This document shows positions 6,266 to 11,125 of a stretch of 21,643 nt of DNA, piece by piece. A program made the translations under genes and the position numbers. The stretch comes from Facklamia sp050409585 (GTDB lineage Bacteria; Bacillota; Bacilli; Lactobacillales; Aerococcaceae): NCBI RefSeq assembly GCF_050409585.1, contig NZ_JBNUPE010000021.1:1-21643 (forward strand), written 5' to 3'. The first letter of the stretch is position 1; each line of letters starts with the position of its first letter. The notes beneath the pieces are model-generated. The model was not told the DNA's origin, did not search any database, and saw only the letters and a list, made by a program, of their open reading frames with translations.

Positions 6266-6469
6266 TTAAAAATTTCTCTTTACAACTGTTCTTCCATTTT
6301 TAACAATATAACTTCTAACTAAATCTACAGTTCCACCACCAAGCAAAGCATTAAAAGCAGCATTTACAGGTATACTAAGTGTCCACTTGTATAAGCTAAG
6401 GCCACCATCCAAATACATCATTTCTTCTTGTTCTATCTCAACATAATTTCTTGGTAATACTAACTCCAT
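6266..6469 (-). CDS. Bacteriocin precursor B, truncated by a frameshift
   Basis: As sequenced this encodes 67 residues. The leader MELVLPRNYVEIEQEEMMYL plus DGG (residues 1-23) is identical to that of precursor A except Asp for Glu before the GG cleavage site. The core begins LSLYKWTLSIPVNAAFNALL and ends in VVKRNF. Double-glycine leaders are cut by C39-peptidase exporters such as that at 7451-9676. The natural product is probably 123 residues (see 6097-6265). The 44-residue core left by the stop is short and basic at its end (VKNGRTVVKRNF) and may be inactive. AGAGGAAG precedes the ATG, and the 5' hairpin at 6482-6529 lies just upstream. No cysteines are visible, so no lanthionine or disulphide chemistry is expected. 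Confidence 0.8.
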   Translation of the reverse strand: MELVLPRNYVEIEQEEMMYLDGGLSLYKWTLSIPVNAAFNALLGGGTVDLVRSYIVKNGRTVVKRNF

Positions 6470-6481
6470 TTCTTCCTCTTT

Positions 6482-6529
6482 AAAATGCTACTAATTTTTT
6501 ATGATTCCTCATAAAATTAGTAGCATTTT
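6482..6529 (-). promoter_or_regulatory. Long 5' hairpin upstream of bacteriocin B, copy B
   Basis: The core TTTATGA (6498-6504) and TCATAAA (6509-6515) with a 4-nt loop is shared with copies A and C. Here the arms extend outward (AAAATGCTACTAATTTT against its complement) to a stem of 21 bp with a 2-base bulge. It ends about 12 bases before the ribosome site. It could act as attenuator, processing site or insulator between immunity A and precursor B. TATAAAAT at about 6539-6546 on the minus strand may be a -10 element in front of it. Confidence 0.6.
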
Positions 6530-6661
6530 ATCATTTAATATATTTTATACAATTTCTTATAAATATAAAAACTAGCAGATTTAATAAAAATAATTTACTT
6601 TAAATAAAGTGATTGTTTTTAAAGTTAATAGCGACTTCATATATCAATATAATAATTAATG

Positions 6662-6946
6662 TTAGATTTTACTATATCTGTCAGATATAAATACAATGGT
6701 CATAAAGTATAAATAAATATATATAAATTCAATAAAAGTATCTGCAACTAAAAATACTAAAATTATAGTTGGAATAATCATAAGAGAAAAAATTTTTGTT
6801 CCTACATTTGTAGTTTTTTTATTTTCGGAGCTATTCTCCTTAGAATAACGAAACTTTGATTTATTTTTAATCATAATTGCTATTACTATATTTAGTATTA
6901 TAAATATAACTAAATATAAAATCGGTTGTCGCATAAATTCATCCAT
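6662..6946 (-). CDS. Small membrane protein, likely immunity protein for bacteriocin A
   Basis: This encodes 94 residues with one hydrophobic helix at about residues 8-26, a polar basic loop (KNKSKFRYSKENSSENKKTT), then a long hydrophobic stretch (about 52-88) able to form two helices, ending DRYSKI. A GGAAGGAAG ribosome site precedes ATG 6944-6946. It follows precursor A by 55 bases, mirroring the placement of the membrane protein after precursor B, although the two membrane proteins do not look alike. Dissimilar immunity proteins paired with different cores are the norm in unmodified bacteriocin loci. The role is inferred from position and topology. Confidence 0.6.
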   Translation of the reverse strand: MDEFMRQPILYLVIFIILNIVIAIMIKNKSKFRYSKENSSENKKTTNVGTKIFSLMIIPTIILVFLVADTFIEFIYIYLYFMTIVFISDRYSKI

Positions 6947-7001
6947 TAAATCTTCCTTCCTCTTTTAAATTATATAGCTCTTTTAAAGACTTAACTTCTA
7001 A

Positions 7002-7373
7002 TTAAACCATTTCTGCTTTTGCTCCTGTTGTTATTCCGAAAAGACTTGTTGTTATTAATCTATATCTCCCATATTTTGAATATAGAATTTCCGCATCAGA
7101 CGCTGCATCAACTAGTTTCCCAGCAATATATCCTTGATATGCAGCTGTAACCCCAGTAAACATTGATAACGGTAATCCTAATCCTGATGCAGCTGCTCCA
7201 GCTGTAAGATATCCGCCATACACTGCGTTTGCTCCCAATGCTGCTCCAAGTGCGTAATAAGCTCTAAATCCTGTTTTATTATAAAACACCCTAGAATGTA
7301 CAGCTCCACCTTCCAAATACATCATCTCTTCTTGTTCTATCTCAACATAATTTCTTGGTAATACTAATTCCAT
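7002..7373 (-). CDS. Bacteriocin precursor A (double-glycine leader, 100-residue core)
   Basis: This encodes 123 residues. Residues 1-23 are a double-glycine leader (MELVLPRNYVEIEQEEMMYL then EGG) with the acidic and hydrophobic spacing recognised by C39 peptidases. The 100-residue core starts AVHSRVFYNKTGFRAYYALG. It is rich in Ala, Gly and Tyr with a hydrophobic GxxxG-like centre (AALGANAVYGGYLTAGAAAS, then GLGLPLSMFTGVTAAYQGYI), and ends LFGITTGAKAEMV. No cysteine is visible. A core of 100 residues is long for unmodified class II bacteriocins (commonly 30-60). AAGGAGAAAG lies before ATG 7371-7373. The gene lies 77 bases after the exporter, with the conserved hairpin between. The leader is nearly identical to that of B while the cores differ, as expected for cassettes sharing one exporter. 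Confidence 0.85.
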   Translation of the reverse strand: MELVLPRNYVEIEQEEMMYLEGGAVHSRVFYNKTGFRAYYALGAALGANAVYGGYLTAGAAASGLGLPLSMFTGVTAAYQGYIAGKLVDAASDAEILYSKYGRYRLITTSLFGITTGAKAEMV

Positions 7374-7399
7374 TTCTTTCTCCTTAAAAAGTATAGTTC

Positions 7400-7417
7400 T
7401 TTATGATTTCTCATAAA
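7400..7417 (-). promoter_or_regulatory. Conserved 5' hairpin of bacteriocin cassettes, copy A
   Basis: TTTATGA (7400-7406) pairs with TCATAAA (7411-7417). On the transcribed strand the loop reads GAAA, a GNRA-type tetraloop (copy B reads GGAA, copy C AAAA). It lies between the exporter stop and the ribosome site of precursor A, 26 bases before the ATG. Confidence 0.6.
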
Positions 7418-7450
7418 ATTAGTGACATATTTACATTTAACCTCCTTCCT

Positions 7451-9676
7451 TTATTGATATGTAATTTCATCATCACTATTTATATCTACCTTATTACTTT
7501 TTGTAGATTCTACATAATGATTTTGAATTTTTACCATATTAAAGTAATTTTTCTTGTTGTCTATTAACTCTTGATGAGAACCTATCTCTTTTATTTCACC
7601 ATTTTTTAAAACACATATTCTATCACAATTAACTATTGTGGATATTCTATGAGCAATTATAATAACTGTTTTATTAATAATTCGATTAAATATTAGATCT
7701 TGTATTATCTTTTCACTAAAGGAGTCCAAATTCGATGTTGCTTCATCAAATATATAAATATCAGAATCAGAAAGTAAAGCCCTTGCTATAGCTAGTCTTT
7801 GTTTTTCTCCCCCTGATAAATTTCCTCCCTTTTCCTCTATATATGACATATACTTATTCTGTAATTTATCTATGGTATCGTGTATCCCCACCATCTTACA
7901 TACAGATACAATTTCTTCATAAGTAACATTTGGATTACCTATCTTCAAGTTTTCAATAATAGTTCCTGAGAATAATTCAATCTCTTGCGGTATATAGGCA
8001 ATTTTGTTTCTTAAATAATAGGTATCTATATCTGATAAATCATATTCTCCAATTTTTATCTTACCTTGATTATTCTCTATAAATTTCAAAAGTAACCTTA
8101 TAATTGTGCTTTTACCAGCTCCACTATCTCCAACAAATGCAAATTTTTCAGAATTCTTAATAGTTAGATTAAAGTCATTTAATAAATTTGGTCTTGAGCC
8201 ATAGGCAAAAGATACATCTTTGAACTCTATATCATTTTTTAAATCTATATCCTTTATACTGTGTTCTTTGTATTCATCTTCTCTTGTCAAATCCATTAAC
8301 TCATTAAGTCTGTTAATAGCAATTGATGATTCTTGAAATTTAAGTTGTAAGCTAACAAGGTTTTGTATTGGTTCCGTAAAAAATTGGCTAATTGACTGAA
8401 AAACAAGCAAATCACCTATAGTCATTTTTCCATCAATAATAAATAATGCCCCTATTGCCATAAATAATATTCCACCTAGTGTATTTACTAAAGAGGAAAT
8501 TGAACCTTGAACATTAGATAAAACTCCTTCTTCATACGCAATTTTAAGAGTATTAACAAATCTATTTTCTAATTTTTCCAATTGGTTTTTTTCATCATTT
8601 AAAGCTTTTACTGTATTAATGTTCTGTAGTGATTCAATTAACTGTGAATTTAATACTGCCCCTGATTCCATTTGTTTTTTATTGATTTCTTTATATGGCT
8701 TCTTAAATATATAGATCAAAATAATATTTACTACAACCATTAAAGCTAGTATTCCAAATAGCTTAGGATTAATATTTATTAATACTATTGTACTTATAAC
8801 TGATAAACCTATATCTAATATTAGACTTATTGATATAGAAGTAAATATGTCCTTTATCGTCATTGCATCTTGAAATCTGGTAATAATATCTCCCGTTTTT
8901 CTTGATGAGAAAAATGTATATGGCAAATGAATGATATGGTCATAATATCCCATTAATACAGGTATATCTACTTTTCTTGATAGGAAAAGTAAAATATGTT
9001 GTCTAAATGCTGAAAGCAATGTCTGTAATATAGATACTATTCCAAATACCATTAAAAACACATAAAGTGTATTCTTTAATCTATATGGTATAATCTCATC
9101 CATAAGTATCTTTGAAAAAACACTTGAAAATATTCCAAATAAATTGAGTAATAATGATGCAAATATTATTGTAATAAATAGCTTTTTTTGTGGAAGTATT
9201 AATTGTTTAAATATTTTAAACATTGAACCTGATTTATGCCTTTTAACTTCAAAGTCAGCTTTTGGAATCATAAAAATTGCTACTCCAAGAAATATTTCTT
9301 CAAGTTCATCTAAGCTAATCTTTTTTATCCCTATTGCAGGATCGTCAATTAAAAATCTATTTTTTCTCATTAATTTATGCAAGACTATAAAGTGATTCTC
9401 ACCATTTGAGTTTTTTACCTGCATAATTGCTGGTAAAGTTACGCTTTTATCAATATCTTCAAGGTTTATTCTTACTGCCTTAACATCGAATTTTAATTTA
9501 TCTAGTCCAAAAACAACTCCTTTTACAGTAGTACCATACATATCAGTTCCAATGATTTCACGAATTTTCATAATACTCAATTCTTGACCATAAGTTTTTA
9601 ATATTGTTGATACAACTGCTGCAGCACAATCAGATTGATCGTGTTGTAAAGTTGATGCATATTTCTTAATAAACAT
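7451..9676 (-). CDS. C39-peptidase-containing ABC exporter for bacteriocins
   Basis: This encodes 741 residues in the full three-domain layout of peptidase-containing ABC transporters. The N-terminal C39 protease (1-140) has Gln11, Cys17 in QHDQSDC, His95 in GENHFIVLH and Asp112 in IDDPA. The membrane domain (about 160-440) has several hydrophobic helices. The ATPase domain (about 475-720) has Walker A GDSGAGKST near residue 522, signature LSGGEKQR, Walker B IYIFDEATSNLD and the H-loop IIAHRIST. It should cut the GG leaders of precursors A and B and export the cores using ATP, together with the HlyD protein at 3509-4963. The residue after Cys17-containing DC is Ala, where the family mostly has Gly. 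A TTGACA promoter lies at 9724-9753. The intact active sites suggest a working exporter. Confidence 0.95.
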   Translation of the reverse strand: MFIKKYASTLQHDQSDCAAAVVSTILKTYGQELSIMKIREIIGTDMYGTTVKGVVFGLDKLKFDVKAVRINLEDIDKSVTLPAIMQVKNSNGENHFIVLHKLMRKNRFLIDDPAIGIKKISLDELEEIFLGVAIFMIPKADFEVKRHKSGSMFKIFKQLILPQKKLFITIIFASLLLNLFGIFSSVFSKILMDEIIPYRLKNTLYVFLMVFGIVSILQTLLSAFRQHILLFLSRKVDIPVLMGYYDHIIHLPYTFFSSRKTGDIITRFQDAMTIKDIFTSISISLILDIGLSVISTIVLININPKLFGILALMVVVNIILIYIFKKPYKEINKKQMESGAVLNSQLIESLQNINTVKALNDEKNQLEKLENRFVNTLKIAYEEGVLSNVQGSISSLVNTLGGILFMAIGALFIIDGKMTIGDLLVFQSISQFFTEPIQNLVSLQLKFQESSIAINRLNELMDLTREDEYKEHSIKDIDLKNDIEFKDVSFAYGSRPNLLNDFNLTIKNSEKFAFVGDSGAGKSTIIRLLLKFIENNQGKIKIGEYDLSDIDTYYLRNKIAYIPQEIELFSGTIIENLKIGNPNVTYEEIVSVCKMVGIHDTIDKLQNKYMSYIEEKGGNLSGGEKQRLAIARALLSDSDIYIFDEATSNLDSFSEKIIQDLIFNRIINKTVIIIAHRISTIVNCDRICVLKNGEIKEIGSHQELIDNKKNYFNMVKIQNHYVESTKSNKVDINSDDEITYQ

Positions 9677-9701
9677 ATTTACTCTCTTTATTATTTTATT
9701 A

Positions 9702-9717
9702 AATATACTAGTATATT
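9702..9717. promoter_or_regulatory. 16-bp perfect palindrome at the exporter promoter
   Basis: AATATACTAGTATATT is its own reverse complement. It lies just downstream of the -10 element, covering roughly the transcription start to +16, a classic position for a repressor operator. No regulator gene is seen inside the locus, so the cognate factor would act from elsewhere. Confidence 0.5.
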
Positions 9718-9723
9718 ATCTTC

Positions 9724-9753
9724 ATAATAAAGTAAATCAATTCTATGTGTCAA
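9724..9753 (-). promoter_or_regulatory. Promoter of the bacteriocin exporter operon
   Basis: On the minus strand TTGACA (9748-9753) is followed after 18 bases by TATTAT (9724-9729), or after 17 by TTATTA. The start codon of the exporter is about 48 bases further on, with a weak AGAG ribosome site. The rest of the gap 9754-10021 holds no gene, only AT-rich sequence and the motif at 9973-9988. Confidence 0.65.
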
Positions 9754-9972
9754 TTTTATTCGCATTAATTATGGAATTATAGACTATAATCTTTTTAGAA
9801 AATCCACGTATTATAGTAAAATAACATTATTTGCTTCGAGATTATTTTGTTAAATAATTTTAATATTGTAGGTTGATTACACAAATTTGATAAATTGTGT
9901 TAAGTATCATTTATAAATATAGTTTTTTTATTTATACCCTTTTTTATATCCGAATTAACTCATTTTAAAAAA

Positions 9973-9988
9973 AGAGCCTGGGACAAAA
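9973..9988. repeat. Solitary AGAGCCTGGGACAAAA motif, possible IS1182-type end
   Basis: AGAGCCTGGGACAAAA resembles the G-C-rich [CT]TGGGACA words at the ends of IS1182-family elements and related intergenic repeats of Bacillota. No inverted partner or transposase was found here, so it is at most a relic. It sits at the junction between the bacteriocin block and the conjugative-element genes. Confidence 0.3.
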
Positions 9989-10021
9989 AGTTTTTCGTTT
10001 TATAAATTCTTTACTCTATAG

Positions 10022-10408
10022 TTATATGAAGTCAATAAGATAATTATCATAGGTATCATTAAGGACTTCTTCATTTGACACTCCTGTTTCAAGGGATATA
10101 AGACCTTTCACAAATTCTTTATGGTTATATTCAGCAAGAAAATCTATTGTATTTTTCATATCTTTAAAATTTGTGTTTTCCATATTAGCTATAGTCTTTA
10201 AATCATTTGCATACCTTACAGATTCCCATTCATGTTTTCCACTTTCCTTATTTAACTCCAATACTGTAGCTAAAATAAATTGATCGCCGTCAAATAAGGT
10301 AGCTTGATTATCTTTAACATCAAATACCACTATGTCTCCAAATTCAGTATCAATTACATTACCTTTTTTATCCCAATAACAAAAAAGACGGTGCAGTCCG
10401 AAGACCAC
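10022..10408 (-). CDS. Conjugative-element protein of unknown function, probably 5'-truncated
   Basis: The longest frame is 128 residues from GTG 10406-10408, but that codon lies inside the terminator hairpin of the upstream gene (10381-10411) and has no ribosome site. Coding character is clear from YWDKKGNVIDTEFGDIVVFD onward, a beta-rich part (about residues 11-60). A helical C-terminal part follows (about 80-127) with HKEFVKGLISLETGVSNEEV. That segment aligns without gaps to residues 3-49 of the SSB-like protein just upstream, with about 16 of 47 identities. No good internal start is evident; GTG after GGAG near residue 27 is one option. It looks like a gene whose 5' end was lost or rearranged. 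I do not recognise the N-terminal domain. Confidence 0.55.
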   Translation of the reverse strand: MVFGLHRLFCYWDKKGNVIDTEFGDIVVFDVKDNQATLFDGDQFILATVLELNKESGKHEWESVRYANDLKTIANMENTNFKDMKNTIDFLAEYNHKEFVKGLISLETGVSNEEVLNDTYDNYLIDFI

Positions 10409-10411
10409 ACC
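10381..10411 (-). terminator. UUCG-loop terminator after the SSB-like gene
   Basis: On the minus strand GGTGTGGTC and GACTGCACC form a 9-bp stem (two G-T wobbles) closed by TTCG, followed by GTCTTTTTTG. It starts eight bases after the stop of the gene at 10419-11078. UUCG loops with a U-run are typical of strong intrinsic terminators. Confidence 0.8.
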
Positions 10412-10418
10412 GCCAATA

Positions 10419-11078
10419 TTATCTTTCTGTTTCTATTTTTTTATCTGACTTATCCGTTTGTTTGCCCTTATCCTCTGCCTTGTACTTCTTTATTGCTCCA
10501 AGTATGGATTCTTTTTTAGGACTTTTATCTTGGTCTCTCTCTTTTGCTTTTAAAAGTTTTGATGATAGCACTCTTATATTTGTATATTCCTTTCCATCAT
10601 CTCCAAGGCTTACCTTTGTTTGCCCAAATACTTTCATAAAATCTCCCTGTTTAAGCTTTTCCATTCCTTTTGCTTTTTCTCCATAGGCTGAACAAGAGTG
10701 GTAATTCTTCCCTCCCTCCTTATCATTAGAAACCAAGGTAAAGTTAGCCACCTTGAGTTTCTCTCCTTGATTATCCTTTATCTCTAATAGTTCTGGATCT
10801 TTAATAAGATTTCCTACTACATTGATTAGGTCATCTCTTTCTTCCTTTATGGTAGCTTCTTCTTGTAGTAAGCCTTGTTCTTTAAGATTATCGATCGAGT
10901 AATCAAATTCTTCACTTAATAAACCTTGGGTATCATTGTCCATAAACTCCTCATATAAGCTATCTAAGGCTTTTTCATCATTAATCCCTTTCTCATAGCT
11001 AATTAAGGCTTTTACGAAGTCCTGATAGTTATTATCTGCCATTTCTTCAATGTTTTTTCTCATCTCTTTGTAAGTCAT
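10419..11078 (-). CDS. SSB-like OB-fold protein of a conjugative element
   Basis: This encodes 219 residues. Residues 1-50 are a helical module (MTYKEMRKNIEEMADNNYQD, then FVKALISYEKGINDEKAL) shared with the following gene. Residues about 84-176 look like a single-stranded DNA-binding OB fold: LINVVGNLIKDPELLEI, KVANFTLVSND, NYHSCSAYGEKAKGMEKLKQ, GDFMKVFGQTK, YTNIRVLSSKLL. Compared with housekeeping SSB the DNA-binding core is similar, but the acidic DDDIPF-type tail is absent. Instead it ends in a basic tail with SILGAIKKYK (191-200), like the end of the giant protein upstream. It probably protects or organises transferred single strands during conjugation. AGGAGG lies before ATG 11076-11078, and hairpins flank it on both sides. 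Confidence 0.8.
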   Translation of the reverse strand: MTYKEMRKNIEEMADNNYQDFVKALISYEKGINDEKALDSLYEEFMDNDTQGLLSEEFDYSIDNLKEQGLLQEEATIKEERDDLINVVGNLIKDPELLEIKDNQGEKLKVANFTLVSNDKEGGKNYHSCSAYGEKAKGMEKLKQGDFMKVFGQTKVSLGDDGKEYTNIRVLSSKLLKAKERDQDKSPKKESILGAIKKYKAEDKGKQTDKSDKKIETER

Positions 11079-11100
11079 TTAATCATCCTCCTATAATTAA

Positions 11101-11125
11101 TAAAAGGAGCTATCTCTAGCCCCTT
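11101..11125 (-). terminator. GAGA-tetraloop stem after the giant helicase gene
   Basis: On the minus strand AAGGGGCTA (from 11117-11125) pairs with TAGCTCCTT (from 11104-11112) around GAGA, 9 bp with one G-T wobble. The tail TTTTATTAATTAT is only weakly T-rich. It overlaps the stop codon of the giant gene (11124-11126) and lies 22 bases before the start of the SSB-like gene, so it may attenuate rather than fully stop transcription. Confidence 0.6.

Noticed and set aside
9144..9395. Plus-strand frame of 83 residues opposite the ABC exporter
   Set aside because: It is antisense to well-defined C39 and membrane-domain coding sequence, with no ribosome site and no recognisable features.
9702..9717. 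Palindrome as an intrinsic terminator
   Set aside because: It is pure A/T except for two G-C pairs, has no loop and no T-run, and lies at a promoter.
9770..9781. ATGGAATTAT on the plus strand as another MELVLP leader start
   Set aside because: The frame reads MEL and then stops, there is no ribosome site and no upstream hairpin. It is a chance match.
10304..10686. Plus-strand frames opposite the SSB-like gene and its terminator
   Set aside because: They are antisense to better-supported genes, cross the terminator hairpin, and lack ribosome sites.
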